Shown here one piece after another: positions 13,841 through 27,795 of a stretch of 64,000 nt of DNA. Both the position numbers and the translations under genes were made by a program. The notes below the pieces were generated by a model, which was given only the letters and a program-made list of their open reading frames with translations, was not told where the DNA came from and did not search any database. The DNA lies in contig NC_079881.1 of NCBI RefSeq assembly GCF_029227915.1, positions 10,699,501 through 10,763,500 on the forward strand, given 5' to 3'. Position 1 is the first letter of the stretch, and every line of letters starts with the position of its first letter. This stretch comes from Hydractinia symbiolongicarpus (lineage: Eukaryota > Cnidaria > Hydrozoa > Anthoathecata > Hydractiniidae).

Positions 13841-13897
13841 TTATAATATATAATATATATATATAGACGATTATATTAATATATATATAGACGATTT
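13841..13897. repeat. TA-rich microsatellite
   Basis: This is an almost pure A/T tract of alternating TA and AATAT units with two direct copies of an ATATATAGACGATT motif at its right side. It is simple-sequence DNA and may be length-variable. Confidence 0.7.
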
Positions 13898-14898
13898 GTT
13901 CTTTTTGTATGACGAATTTACTAACTTTTTTATTGCGATATATAGAACCACTGTTACAAATTTTTTTTTTCGACGGTAAAATAAACTAAGATCTGCAATT
14001 ATACACTGAGCAGCTAAATCAAAAGTTTATTTCGACTATTTATGTATTTAAAATTTAATGAGTCAATCGATGATTCAGATTTTAAAGTCATCATTTTCTA
14101 GACTGGATTAACGTACCATGTTTTTTATGTGTTTTAGGAACGCAAATTTTTAACAAAAACAAACTAGCTAGCCAAAAAAGTTAGAATGTTTTTTGCACAG
14201 TGCCTTTAAATTAAAAAGAAAGATAAGTGGTAAAATGGGAATTAAATGGACATTAATTACATTTAGAACATTTCCATCATTTCCTGTGATGTTTTAATCC
14301 TAAGTGATCATCCACATTCTCACCGTCGTAAACTTGATTTTCGTAAAGTCACTAAAGTCATTAATTAACAGACCGTGTTGTAGTCCCTTTCATTTAGCGT
14401 CCTTAGCGTACCAACTTTAATTGTATTTCCAGCTAGTTTTTTTAAGTAATTTTATTACGTATTCTTAATTTCTGCTACATGTACAGCATCTTTTACTCAC
14501 ACCAATTTCTTTCCTTGATTAGTAATAATTGATAATTATTCACAATACGACAAACATACATAGCTCTTCCGAAATCTATTTTTCAATAGGAACTCAAAAA
14601 GGAAGCAAATTAAAATGCGTAGCCAAAAATGACTATGATTTTAAAACTGTTTTTATGATTTAGGAAATAATTTCCTGAACACCTACTGTAGCAGCAGGAA
14701 CTGACGACGGAATGCGTTGAAACTACTTGATAAATACAGTAACGCAGGGTAGGACGTGACAGATAAATATTTTTACCTCCTCCCTAGCTCATAACTGGTT
14801 ACATAAGCAAAGTGTTTACCACTGCTGTAATTGATTAATTAGTATATGAATGTTGTACCTCATCCTAGTTAGCCTGTATACAGATGAAAGACACTTAA

Positions 14899-15955
14899 GG
14901 ATACGGTAACCCCCTTCAGGGTCATTTTTTTTTAAATAATTTTTTTTTAAAATTTTGATTCTTTGGCATAATTTCCTGATATTTTTTAAAAAAGAATCAA
15001 AAATATTTATTGTTAAAAGTGATAAAATGAAGAAAAATCTTCTTTATCTTTTCGTGTTTTCAATAGTGTGCTCAAAGTTTAAAATTCCTTAAACATATTT
15101 AATCTGTGTAATAATTAAAGTGAGTTATGCAGAGCGAATAAAAAATTGCATCCCTACATATAACAGAGAAAACATTTACACTTTAATAATCTATACAAAT
15201 ATATTATTATTTATCATTTATACCTTTTTAAGTTATTTCTTTATTTTATTCGTTTTTATCCTGTTATGTTATCCTGTTGTCTGTTTAACAATAACTAGAC
15301 CCAAAGTTCTGCGAAAACACTTTACCTTTAATTTTAAATAAAATATTCGTGAGTTATTAATTATTCATAACGTTTAAGTGGGTGTAACCACGATTCTTGC
15401 AGGTAAAAGCAAAGGTCTTTGATTTGCTTTTTCTCGAAATAAAATTTTCAGTCGTGACGGTATATATTTTTGCCGAACGCTCCCCTCCATCTTGTCGAAA
15501 TTTGTTGCGACAATTATATCTTTGGCTACAAAACTTTGCTTTTTTTAACGCAGAAAGTGAGGAAGTATCGATTAACTGATCTATCATGCTTAAAAATAGA
15601 TAAATCTGTCATAAAACAGCTATTGTAACACAAAATATGCTATATTTTTGGAACCACGTGTTGTTTTGAGTAAAAAAAGCAAAGTTTTTTAGAGCTGAAT
15701 AAGAGCTTCGCAATCATACTTTTTTAAACGAACAAAAACTTTGCTGAGGGGAGTGTTCGAAAAAATGAACTGAAAGGGTGAAATATATATATGTATATTT
15801 TTTTTCTACTTTTTGGATTTTTTTTATGAAAATATTTTATCATCATTCTATAGATAATTTATTCGGCTTTCAGAATATATATATTTGCTCAATATAGCGA
15901 GCAGAGGGGATATTTTAAATATACTGAGTACGTGTCTCAGGGGGTTACCGTATCC
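14899..15955. mobile_element. 1057-bp TTAA-flanked DNA transposon, non-autonomous
   Basis: The 17-base terminal inverted repeats are perfect: GGATACGGTAACCCCCT at 14899-14915 and its reverse complement ending at 15955. Each end is bordered by TTAA (14895-14898 and 15956-15959), the target duplication expected of piggyBac-type insertion. The interior is AT-rich with frames of at most 76 codons, none like a transposase, so the element depends on a transposase made elsewhere. The TIR begins GGATAC rather than the CCY.. start of classical piggyBac elements, so the family assignment rests on the TTAA only. Confidence 0.75.
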
Positions 15956-15959
15956 TTAA

Positions 15960-18025
15960 CAAACAACAAGTCAGACTAATGTCTATCCAAAACTTTTAAA
16001 AAACATAAACAAAAACAAATAAAAGTATCGACAGATTATAACATAAGTAGGTCATCTTCACAGACATCATTTAATGATTCTTGGATTACTGTTATGAGTC
16101 CGTAAGGGACAAATCAGCTTGAGTTTGTTGACAATATTAATCAAATATAAATTTATTGAAAAATTTGGTAAAAACACTATATATTCAAACCATTGTGGTT
16201 GTTCACCGATCAGGCCTTCGATTTTGCAACTATTAATCAAGCGTAATTGGTCAACAAGCTCAGAACACGAATTTCACCGGAAGTATCAAAATTTTGTTGA
16301 AATAAAAAAAACAAAATTTGAAATAAAATATTTGACGAGAGGAAAACGTGCTCAAATGCAACAAGGAAAAACCAAAAAACTGTCCACAAAATTTTTGTGT
16401 TGGATGTTGCAGAGGTTATTTGTGAATCAAAAATGATGTTTTAATAACGAATTGAGCAATATACATTTTAAGTACGTCGTTTATCGCTTTGTCGCAGACG
16501 CCTCTGCTACACGTGTGTTTGTTTTTCTCTGTTACTAAACAACGCACTGTCGCAAAAAAAGCGTGGGAAAGATGGGGCATGCATTCAATGCAGTATCAAG
16601 GAGATAATGAATTCCTCTAATTACTTTTAATATTTTTTTGTTGGTAATTCAAGAAGTTTGACGTCAATTTGATTCATCTTTAAAGCCTACGATTTCAAAT
16701 TAAAGTCCCACACAGTGTTTAGAACATATTTCAATCCTCCACACCAATGATGATACGTGGCTTTGGTGTCTGGATTTTCTAGGAAAAAATAATACGGATA
16801 AATTTACACTTTTTTCTTAATATGAAAAGCATGTGCTATTTCAGAACATAAGACAACAGATCCTTGATCACAAAACTAACCTTTACTCACTACGTTAGAA
16901 GTATTAAGTTCCAGAACATACCTGACTTCCTTATGACCCATACTTTCTAATCTTCAAGTTTGTTGCCAGGAATAAGAAAGGAAAATTAATCAAAACTCAT
17001 TAAATTATGTGTGGGATTAATTATTTTTGAAATATTATCTCCTTTTCTATTAAAAGTATCGCAGTTGAACGTTTTGTTACAAAACACATTCTATTCAAAG
17101 AAGACAGTGCGATAGTTGGTGTGCTTAGAAGGTATTTTTTTTGTTTGTATAATTTATTTAGACACCTTGTTAAAATAAAATAGCTAAAAGGCTTAATTCT
17201 TGCAAAGTTTTAGATTTATTAGTCACGTGTTTCTTTTCAACTGTCTTAAGTAGTCGGAAATATGCTTTTTTAGGCTTGATAATGATTCTGCGTCTTACAA
17301 CCTCAACTTTTGTTGAATTGTAGACTATCTTTTTGCAAAGACTACATTCACTATTTTTGTTTGCTTAGAGTGGTGCTCCAATCAAAAATAAACTTTAAAT
17401 GAATTTTCAGAACAAGGAAAATCTCGGAAACTACTGCTGTTTTTACAAATCCTTTTGTTTCCCCATTCTCTTTTTCGTCACTACTCACGTCACACTGGTT
17501 GTTGCTTACATGTTGTTTTGTTTTTGACGTGTTTATGCCTTATCTTGCTTAGAAAACATTATGTATTGAGATGCAAAAGAAAAAAAAGAAAAGTTCTGTA
17601 GGGTGTTACACTTTTAGCTACTTTAAATTATCTTTGCTAAATCTTTTCTAGGTCTTGTTGCTTCTTCCCTGCCTTATGTTTTATATAGTTGTTGCTTATA
17701 AAAACAATGGAGTATTATCTGCAAACGCATGTCACAAAGTTACCTTAAATACGTACAATCGGTGAGGTTTGATTAAATGATCCATTTATCGCGCCAAAAA
17801 ATGTTTCATCATAGTTGTCTTTCTAATTTAAGGATACATGAAACCACAAAAGCGTTACTTTTGTCAATTTTTTTATTATTACATCATTGAAAAGCTTTTA
17901 ATTTATAGAATATTTATTTTAGGTAAAATATTTTTAAAAGGAAAAGGATAAAAAAAAAGAAATATAAAATTTAATTATTTTTTTCTCCGAATCTTCACAA
18001 TGAAATATAATTTGTTTAAAAAGTG
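15960..18025. other. AT-rich non-coding block
   Basis: The longest frame is 105 codons at 16119-16436 (plus strand), lysine-rich and not recognisable. An exact TGACGTCA palindrome lies at 16659-16666. At 17828-17845 a TTAAGGATACATGAAACC sequence looks like the left end of another TTAA-type element, but I found no matching right end. Confidence 0.5.
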
Positions 18026-18275
18026 TAAATCTCGATATCTGAAAAACCAATTTTTGTTTTATACACTTCTACGCTTTGGGCGAAAAGGTAAAGCATTTAT
18101 TAATGTGTAAAATATTAATGTTCTGGGCATAATGAGCTCTAGAACGGTATTTTTTTTTTGTTCGAAATGAATCACAGTGAAAAGGTAAAAATGCAACGCA
18201 GAAGCACTTAAAGCTTTTACTTCTTGATACAAAGCCGGAACTAGACATTTTGATGCAAAACCGAGACATAACTTA
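18026..18275 (+). repeat. Dispersed repeat, copy 2 of a pair
   Basis: This is the partner of 6617-6864 in the same orientation, 250 against 248 bases, sharing blocks such as AAATCTCGATATC at the left, AAAATATTAATG in the middle and AAACCGAGACA at the right. Minus-strand open frames here (up to 92 codons) fall across the repeat and are not conserved in copy 1, so I do not call them genes. Confidence 0.6.
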
Positions 18276-18764
18276 AAGGAGCTACGGAATCTAGAATGCA
18301 TATATCTAGAATTTTTATCTTGTACAGCCTTGGTCATGTTTTCATCCAGAATGAGTCTCGCTGAAATATTTCCTTGTAATATACTTTTTGAAAAAAATAA
18401 TTGAACTGGCGAGCAAAGTGCGCTGGTCTGTTCATTGCTTAAAACGCATTCGCCGGATTTTTAACATGTGCGTGGGATACACGGAATGCGAGCATTGTAC
18501 GCGGTTCGTAGCCCCTTCAAGTACTCAAGTGAAGTAGATTTGAATATTGAGATTTTTATGCGATAAGCTAAACCCTGTGGGGTTCAGGATATATAGACAG
18601 TATTTTCAACAAGCGGTAGTAGATGTTTCATGTATTCTTAAGCGAGCAACGCGTTTTATGTCTCATTTCTCCTTGTTTTATTTCTTGGAACGTTTCGACA
18701 TCATTTTTTGCACGATTTTATGGTTGTGCTACGGAAACACGGAAAAGTATCTGACCGACTAGTA

Positions 18765-18886
18765 TCTCTATATTGATAATATCCGTATTTTGTCTGTCTC
18801 TGGCATCGCATTTGCCATCTTGACAGCTAAGTCATGAAGATTGAAAAGGCGATATACTTGTAAAGATGGACAAATTCCCGTGGACC
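18765..18886 (+). mobile_element. Helitron-like copy, right end decayed
   Basis: It starts TCTCTATATTGATAATATCCG-like at 18765 after an A, followed by the family's TATTTTGTCTGTCTC segment and a GCGATATAC block. It degrades within a CCCGTGGA half-hairpin at about 18878-18885, with no CTAG terminus. Immediately upstream, GACCGACTAG ending at 18762 looks like the 3' end of a preceding copy, so this may be another head-to-tail pair. The end coordinate is approximate. Confidence 0.5.
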
Positions 18887-21800
18887 GCACGCAATAACAA
18901 CTTGTTTATTTTAATCCATTTCATTTCCTTTTCTTTTGTTTTCTCGTTTGAGAAGTTCATATTTTTTAAGAAAGGAATATGTTTTAAGAATAAAATTTAC
19001 AGACAAGAGAGTTTAATTCGTTTATTCAGGGTTTTGTTTTAATGCACTCCATACCTGTGCTTATTATCAATCATCATTACTGATAAGAAAACGTAACCAA
19101 GGCAAGTCAAATAACAGATGAGAGCTACTAAATAATAATTTTAAATATCCTATATATACAGTTTAATAGAATCACCATAACCTCTGATGCATATTTTAAA
19201 AGTCAGGGTCAAGCGATGCAACAAAACAATTGCCTCGAGTTTCTCTGTCGTTTGATAAGGATTTTCAACGCATATTTGTGTTGGTTACGATTTTTTAGGT
19301 TCTTAAGCTCAGTGTACTCCCGATATTTAATATCTATAACTATGCATTTAATGTTGCATATATAGACTCTTTAGATTAAAATGCAATAGGGAAAAAACTT
19401 GAGAAAAAGGACTAAGTTTTATGCCACAAATTAAACACATTTTGTTGCTAATTTTCCCAAATTTAAAAATCTACTTAATATTGTTGTATTTACCGAAAAC
19501 TCTCGAGAACTTTGCACGCTAGTTAGTCTAGTTACCTTGAATGCCCGATTAAGTCCTTAGAAGCTTATTTCTCTGAAATGGTTTTCAGGGTTATTAGAAA
19601 AGGGAGAGGTGGGGGGGGTGTAATGAGTTGGCTTGTAAGACTTTCTTTCAAGTATATATGCAATATCAGTTGGAGCTTATTGGAAGAAGAGGACTTAATC
19701 GAGTATGCAATTTATTTAGTATATCAAGAAAACTTTGCGGTTGGTTGCAAACTTGTCGCCGATAAGGATCCTTTTAGCTTATCTATGCAGTCGAAAGAAT
19801 CTGGTTGTTTCGACAAAATCTTTCCCACCAACAAACAAAAAACATAATCTGAACAATTTTGATGCAATTAATTGCAGACAAAAGAAAGATAGAATCAGGG
19901 AGAAACTTGTCAGCATGATTTTACTATAACCATAAAATGCATTATGAGATAACTATAGACTAGGAGGGGATTAATAGCTAATCGTATTCTAATAAAGAGA
20001 TGCTTTTGAAATGTCAATCAGACATCAAAGAGAAGATTTAGTTCTGTATCAGGCAGATTGTTCAAATACCTCAGCGTCTGTATAATAATCACAGTGGGTC
20101 AGATCTTATCTCAGTTAGTACTTTTCACCAGTCCTCCTATTTAGTAGTTCCTAATAGTATTGATAACATCAAATCTCACCACGAATCTTAAAACGCTATT
20201 TTCTGTATTTTATCGAGAAGTCTCTTTAAAATGTTGTATTTGCAGCTTTTTTAGTGTAATGTTAGCTAGCTTGACCGCTAGGTTCTAGAGAAGAAAATTA
20301 TGTAGTCTTTTATACCTTTTTTCCAAGTTACACTCGTTGATATTTAAACATATAAACCCGTAGTTCTTACCATATTAAACCTTTCGATTTTTAAGGTGGG
20401 ACTATAGTTATGCAACGTAAAACACGTCACGTGACTTGAATAGCTGTTTAATTTTATTTGCAGCAGGCAGTTTGACTAATCGATTTAGAAGATTAAATAA
20501 ATTACGCAATTACCATTTTGACTTTGATTTTAGTATGTTAAACCTCCATAGCGACATGAGCTGATTAATTAAATCTCGAGTATAGCTAAGGTTAAATTCT
20601 CATGGAATTAGAAGGCAGAGAATTGGTGTTCAGAACGTATCTGGAAGTTCTTTAATCTTAAAACAGGTATGTTTCGCAAGTATACAAAACTAGCTGTTAG
20701 CCCTTGGAAAAACGTAGTGACTGTGTTAGTTGAATTATTTTAAGCACCCTTTGCAACTATATTAACGATGCCTTTTTAGTTAAGCATCAGGTTCTTTTTG
20801 CTTAACAGGAGCTTTAAATGTGCAAGTTCTTATAAATAACACAAAATTGATAGGTAGTGAGTTGGTCTGAGTAAATAATTATTCCCATAATATGTTAGAA
20901 TTGCTTTCTACCCTTCTTTATTACGAGTAGATAACAAAAGACATTAAGAAAATATTTTGAGTGAGTTTTTATGGTTTGCGCGCCTTGGAGATGCTAATAC
21001 AAGTTGTAGCAGGATAAAGCGCCGTGCATTGCACTGGAGAAGGCTTGTCTAATGTAAAACCTGATTCGCGCAGATGTGTTGCGTAATTATTGCGTCACAA
21101 AAATTATTTGACAAGTCGACGATTCTGGTACGAGCAGAAGAAAACTGTATTGAAATGGCGGATGAACTGCAGCATGTTTTTTTTTCAAAGTGAAAAATCT
21201 AATAAAAAGAAATACCAAGCAATGACAGTTCATGAGAGATACCATAAAGTGATACTGCTTACAAGGAAATATTTCAATAGTTAGAAAAGTTTAGTAACCA
21301 GAAAAGGAAGTAGCTAGCTAGCTAGCTACATTTATTAGGAAATAATTATGACACAACAAAAAAAAAGGAAATCAAATTGTTTTCCAAGTAGCAAGCTTTA
21401 ATTTGCAGCTTTTTGGAGAGACGAATTTACATAAAATTAATAGCAGAGAGGCCAAGTGTCGCCCACTACACATGTCATAAGTTTTGTTTGATCTTATTTC
21501 GTTTATAGACAAAATAATTTTTCACATTTTTGTTGCAAACGTTTTTTTTTAAATGTATATCACATGTTTTAACTTATTCATATCAGGTTGTGGTTAACAA
21601 CCATGCTTTCTTAATTTTTTTTTGGTTACAATAAAAAAAGAATTTTATGATTAAATGCACATTTATCTGGCCTAATTCAAGAAAATTAAAAGTGTAGTAA
21701 CGTTGATAAATAAATAAAGTTATTGGTCTGCTGTGTACGAGAATAAAAATGAAAACAAACTCGCCGCACATATTTGTAACGAAAACGCAAAGCTCGTTTA

Positions 21801-24800
21801 GCACTGCAAGGTTGTATATAAATCTTTGGCTCATTAAGGCAAATATCATTAAATATTACACCCATAAAAACTGTTCATTAGAGGATGCCCTGGTGACGGA
21901 GTTGGTCCGTGCAAGGACTCGTGATTTTACAAAAGTTCAACGCAAAAAATGTCTCTTCAAATGTTTCACGCTTATTAGTTTACTTTTAGAAGTTAATCAA
22001 TCTTCTAGCCGTATTGCGCACCTGGAACGGGCAGTTTGTTTTATTCGATCATGACTCTTTAAACTTCCTAACTTATACCTTTTAGAAGATTTCATATTTA
22101 TTTGACTGATTTTGTGTGTATATATTTAGTTTTTTGTGCAAAAATATGAAAAAATTTCATTAGTACTTTACGAAACGTTTTAGAAAATATTTAGCGGAGA
22201 ACTTTTTCTCCCTCCAAACGTTATACGAAAGACCAGAATTCTGATTTGCAATTTTCTTCACTTTATCTGACGTAATTTTGTTTCATAAAAGAGAAGCTGT
22301 CAAAGTATCTCTTTAATAATTACTTAAGATTTCCTGCAAATTTCAGCGCAGTTCTTTCTACAAATTTTTTATAAACTTATTTCTTATGGAGTGAGTTTCT
22401 CCCTGATCCTTTGTGGGGTTAACCCTTGGTGTTTTTTAAAGATAATAGAATCTTATATTTAATAAATGACCTGCTGGGAGTATTATATATCATTTTTCTA
22501 AGGTAATATAGAAAGTGATGGGAATGGTCCAACTGTCTAATTACTGCGGTTAAAATTTCTTTGAAGAAACTATCTTTTTAAATTTAATTATGGTAACTAT
22601 GGTAACCAGCCTTGTGAAATGATGTTTCTGATAACCAATAGTTAATCTTGCATACTTAATCTCTTTAGATACAATATTAGTCTCCAAATACTATTCATTA
22701 TCCAATTATACGCATATTTGAATTGGATTTTATCTGATGATTATAAACCTTTTCTGCTCTCACTAAAGATTTCCCTTAAAGATAAATGCTGAGACGCTTT
22801 ATCTCACACTAAGTGAGTAAATAGGCAGGCCCACTGTTTCGTATCCATTCTAACTGGTAATACGCGGCATGGTATATTTGCAACATGCAGGGTCTGTGGA
22901 AAGGCTTTGCAAAAATATATCTATACACATTTATGGAAAAGTTAGATCCACCTTCAATCGTATAAAGGACTTTTACGGCTTAGTCAGGGTCATTAACCTC
23001 AGTCCAATTGATTGCCTAAAATAGCAAGAAAAGTGCAAAACTTGCATCCTCTTATATTTCCTCATTCTTTTACGCGGACTTGCTAATCGTCTATATGTAT
23101 AAAAATAGCTGTTGCCAAGACAACTTGTTTCACCTAGTCGGTAACACACGTTCAACTTAAAGTTTTCAACTAGTTTAAAGAATTAAACGCTTTGTCTTTG
23201 TAAGAAGATGTTTTATAAGAATATCAGGCTGATATTTCAGGTGAAAAACAATAAGTCTATGGCTTGGAACAATAGAGAGATAAAAATAATAACCAGCCTT
23301 ACTACTACTTTTTCATACTTTTTTTAAACGCAGTAAGATAACCTAGGCAATTGGTACTAACATGTAGTTTCTAGCTAAATTTTCGATGTTGAAATTGTAG
23401 AGGAAGTTAGTTTCTCTCATCAGCTGCCACGAGACCATCTGTACCTAATGATACACTCTTCATCTAATTAACTAGCTGAACATCCTACATTTTCTTATTA
23501 GCGCAATATAATCGTCTCGAATATCTTTGAGATAAAAAAGATTAATTAAGCTTATAAAGACAAAAGGAATGAGCCTTAGGAACGCTAAATTATAATTATA
23601 TCTCAAGTGAAACGAGATGTCCTTTGGTTGATAAGAAATTAAACACTTAGGAATAAAAATGTGCAGCAAATGTTTTAGGTGGAAATAAAACATACTTTAG
23701 GGGCAGAAAGTGTCCCAGTTTTTGACTCTTATCGCAACAGCTTCGTACCTTACAAATCAAAACTCACGTAGGTTTTCTCGCGTAATCACAGGAAATTTCT
23801 TAACTGGCGAAAATTGTTTTTGTGTGTCTGTTAAATAAGTACCCATCCCTTGTAACTTAAAACGCGAAATTGGCAAAGAAACGTAGCAGTTTATGCCCTT
23901 AAAGTAAACACTGTGTAAACTTTTTTCTTTACTTCTGTTAAATGCAAGAGATGCAACTATGTTTTCTTCGCTAAGTCATGAAACATTCCATAGCAATTCT
24001 TATTCTTCTGACAACCCCTTCGTTTTAAAATTACGTCTTTAATTTTTTGAATTACGTTGATGGACAGTAAATTTTATCTAGGTATATACTAATGCAGGGG
24101 AGAACTAAAAATTGAAACAATACACATATTTATAAAAGCCAGGAAATTTATCTTCAGCCTGTTGGGTTCTTATTTTTTTTAAATGTTAAACCTGAAATTC
24201 TTTTGTTCTTATATTTTTGTTCACTTTACCTTGAAAATATTTGCGATGTAAGTAAAGCAGAATATCATTTGCCCTTGCTTTACCATTGTTCTTATTTTTT
24301 AACAATTTCCAGCCTCATTGTTCTAATAGATTGTTCTTGTATCTAAAAAAAATACGTAAATGTTGGAAAACTATTATTATATTTCTTGTACGTGTGCCAA
24401 GTTTTAAATTTCATCTTTATAGTAATTAAAACCATGTCATTCCAATATTTAAACATCCTGTGGATAAAATTGAGCAGCTTTTATATTCATAAAAAAGGAA
24501 AACAAAAATAGTTTTAAAGAATCATAAAATCGTGTGATCTCTCTTTTAATGCGATCAATGCAGTTTCTAATCAAAAAACCAACTGCAGATCTTAAGTCAA
24601 CGTTCCGATTGATTCACCAAAAGCAAGGTCTGTAAAAACTAATAGCTAAACTTGTATTTAAGAGTAGCTGTTTACTTAGTCGTTGCTATGAGAAGCGTTG
24701 CTAAAATTATCCCTCCTACATTTCCCACAGGTTTGAAATCTTTCTTTTTTTCAATTAAGTTTGACTTCTGTAGTCAAAATTCTAGCGGATAAATATATAG

Positions 24801-27612
24801 AGATCTCAAACAGTTAACATTAAAAATCTCACAAATCTGATTATCTACTTTTCCATAAGAGGACTGGGATGTAACCGTAGTTGCATTTCAAATGATCAAA
24901 TTATTGCCACGACTACATAATTGGTCTTCTCAAATGCATTATTTGAAAAGGATGACATTCTGAAAAAGATATGTCGTGATAGTTTAATATAAAAAAAATT
25001 AGCAGCGTTGCAATTGTTCTGCTAGCTATGTTTCTGTCCAAAAGGTCCGTTTTTACATTTCCACTGTTTCAATAAATGTTGACCTACTTATTGATGAGAG
25101 GCTGTATGTGCGTGTTATAGATAGTTTTAATTCAACACAGACTTGGTCAGTTCATTTTCGCACAATTTCAAAAAGGAAAATTGTTATGGTAAAGTTCCTT
25201 TCTTAGCATTTTTCTTAATTGTGCAATTTTTTTTAATTACAAAGCAAAAAGATTCTAGTTATAAGATACTGCCTTTATTCCGCGTGCTTGTGTCACCAGC
25301 GTAAACCAGTTGTTTAAGTCCGCAAGAAGATAGAAAAAAAATGGCTACCTCCTTACATATCTTGTGGAGATAAAAGTTTAAGAGGTTTGTCTATTTCTTA
25401 TCTTATTACGGTATTAATTCTTTTATAAAAATTGAAAAAATTACAATCTTAACCACCAAGGCAACCGTCGAGCTACATAAAGTGGATTCTTTTCTAATTT
25501 AGTATGATTCCATGAGGATTGAAAAGATACAGGTACAGTCATTTTCCTTTCTCTGTTATTTCTTTTTACTGATTTCTTCAGATTTTTACTAATTGCTTTT
25601 CCTTTCTGCTTTGTTTGTGTTTAAATTTTTATATCGAACTTTTACGCTACTAAATGAATTTAAAAAAATTTGCGAGTATAAAACTTTTAAAATGCTCGAC
25701 CACTTAAGCCCTGAAAGGTATAAATCTTGGCGATTGTTGATCTTAATTTTTCTAAACAAGTTTTTTAATAAAATTTTTCTACAAAGCAAAAACTCTGACT
25801 TCTATTTCTGTTTTTACCGTCGTTAAGTGACTTTTTATTTTGAGAACTAAGCGAAACAGACCAGAAAGAGATGATTTCCACCGTCTGTTTAGTTGAAAAA
25901 TATTTCTCTTTAATTTTTTTTTAATTATTAATTGCGTATTTTTATTCCGTTTCCGGAAGATGTTTCGGTACGTGCAAGAACACCTTAAGACAGGAATTTT
26001 CAACTCAATGTAATACATCATATTTCGGTTTTACCAAACCAACTTATTTTGCATTTATACAAGTTAATATAATTTGTATATAAACTTACAAGAATGTTTA
26101 AAACTTCAGCGACTACACTTATCACAAAAATATTATAATACCGTTTAATGCTACGAATAAAGCCTTGACAGTTTACAATAGAGCATACTTCACTAAAAAT
26201 TACAAAACGAAGTTATCAAAACTTATGTAACTAGAGAAATTTTTGTATTTCAGCAAACTTTGAGAGTATGTATGAAAAATTAGGTGAAAATAATGTAACA
26301 GTTTATTGAATTTTCTTTTCATTTTTATATTTTGTGGGAAGGATATTAATAAAGGCCTTGCGTCATTTAGCTACTAATTTTTTGACATTTCTACTTTCTC
26401 AAAAAAAGGGGACACGACCGTTGATTTAGTTAGCTTTCGACACTTTTATTCAAAGGGGAAAGGACGGACGTGTTGATTTGAGAACTTTCGGTCTATAGCA
26501 TTAAAAAAGATAAGCGAAAATTAACAATTCTTTAACCTTTATATTTTTTTCTGTTATTACTCACTACGCGCTTAATAATCTGCACTGGTTACAGTAATAT
26601 TTTCTTTCTGCTTTTTACAACGTCCGTTTTAATAAACATTAACATCTTAAGATGCGGAAATAATTGTTCAAGGACATAACTTTTGTAGAAGGAAAAACTA
26701 TATAACGAACAAGGATGGCTGGGCTTCATATTTTGCTTCCTTTCTCATTAATTGTTAGTAAAATACATCCTATTAAAGTAACAATTTTTTTAGTTACTTC
26801 AATTTAGCTACCTTACCCAGCTACATTTTTTTACATCGCACGTTGACAAAGGATCGTTTAAAATACGCAAAATACAATAAATATCTATAAGAATTATATG
26901 CGAAGATTCTCGGATGGTGATGAAGACTTTAAGAATTGTGAGAAGTGTGTAATGTCGAAGTTATCTTATTATAAATAGAGCTGTTCGGAAATATTCCTTT
27001 TTTTTAAATTTGTCTGTTGTTGATCATTCTAAGCCAGCAATGTTTTTGCAGGATAAGTAAGTGTTTTCAATAAGTGTTAGTGTTTCAATAAACGACTTTC
27101 ATATACAGAAAACAAGAAACAAAAGTCAAATCAAATCTAGAAACAAAACAAAACAACAACAACAGCAAATAATGCGTAATTTGATGAATATTTTTGTGCA
27201 CTATGAGATTTCATCATAAGAATCTGTGCTGATCAGTGGACACTCTGACAATATTAATCACAAGCATAATTAAGTTTTCATTATAAGAACTCCTTCTTAT
27301 AATTTTGTTATTGGAGGGTTTGGGGTTTGAATCAAGCCACTAAAATTTTTGAATAATTGTACCTTCGAATAATCGTATACAGTTTAAGATATCATTTTAA
27401 ATTTAAAAGAATTGCCTTTTTTAAAAAAATTCAATTAATTGGCGCATTTAAATCCGTAGCATTAAATAGAAAAGCATGTTTTTTATCCATCTATGAGAAT
27501 TTTGGTCAATTATTAGGCAACTTGCTTAGTAACTCCCAGGCCTTCAGTGTGCAGAGATTCTGTTGACTTTCATTTTCATATAAAAACGCCCCCACTTTTT
27601 TCTTGTGAAATG

Positions 27613-27795
27613 TCACAGGAGCAAGCGTTCACCAACGTTCGCGAAGAAATAAGGTAGCAAAAATTTTGCGAGAAATAATTCGCCAATGCCATGAATAATA
27701 CCACACCATAGCTTGGTACGATTTAAGTCATATCCTACTGGTGTTAGTGTAGCTTTCAATTTCTTAAACACATCTTGGTGCACTGCTACAAGATC
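27613..27795 (-). other. Exon-like 60-codon open frame
   Basis: A minus-strand frame with no ATG stays open for 60 codons in a locally GC-richer patch. It translates to a mixed, protein-like sequence with a VGYDLNRTKLWCGIIHGIGE segment in the middle. I do not recognise it. No clear splice acceptor precedes it, and it ends in TGA. It may be a decayed exon or transposon fragment, or chance. Confidence 0.15.

Larger units (their letters stand above)
12729..14894. other. AT-rich non-coding block
   Basis: Apart from the perfect hairpin at 12916-12968 and a TA-rich microsatellite at 13841-13897, which contains two copies of an ATATATAGACGATT motif, nothing is recognisable. Both strands are full of stops. 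Confidence 0.55.

Noticed and set aside
17828-17845. TTAAGGATACATGAAACC as the left end of a third TTAA element
   Set aside because: No inverted partner ending in GTATCCTTAA was found within the following 2 kb, so no element could be delimited.
19578-19847. 89-codon plus-strand frame, mildly protein-like
   Set aside because: No recognisable domain, no splice context and length expected by chance; kept out for lack of evidence.
26401-26497. Imperfect direct repeat of about 52-base period (TTGATTT ... CTTTCG)
   Set aside because: Only short blocks match, so it may be coincidence.
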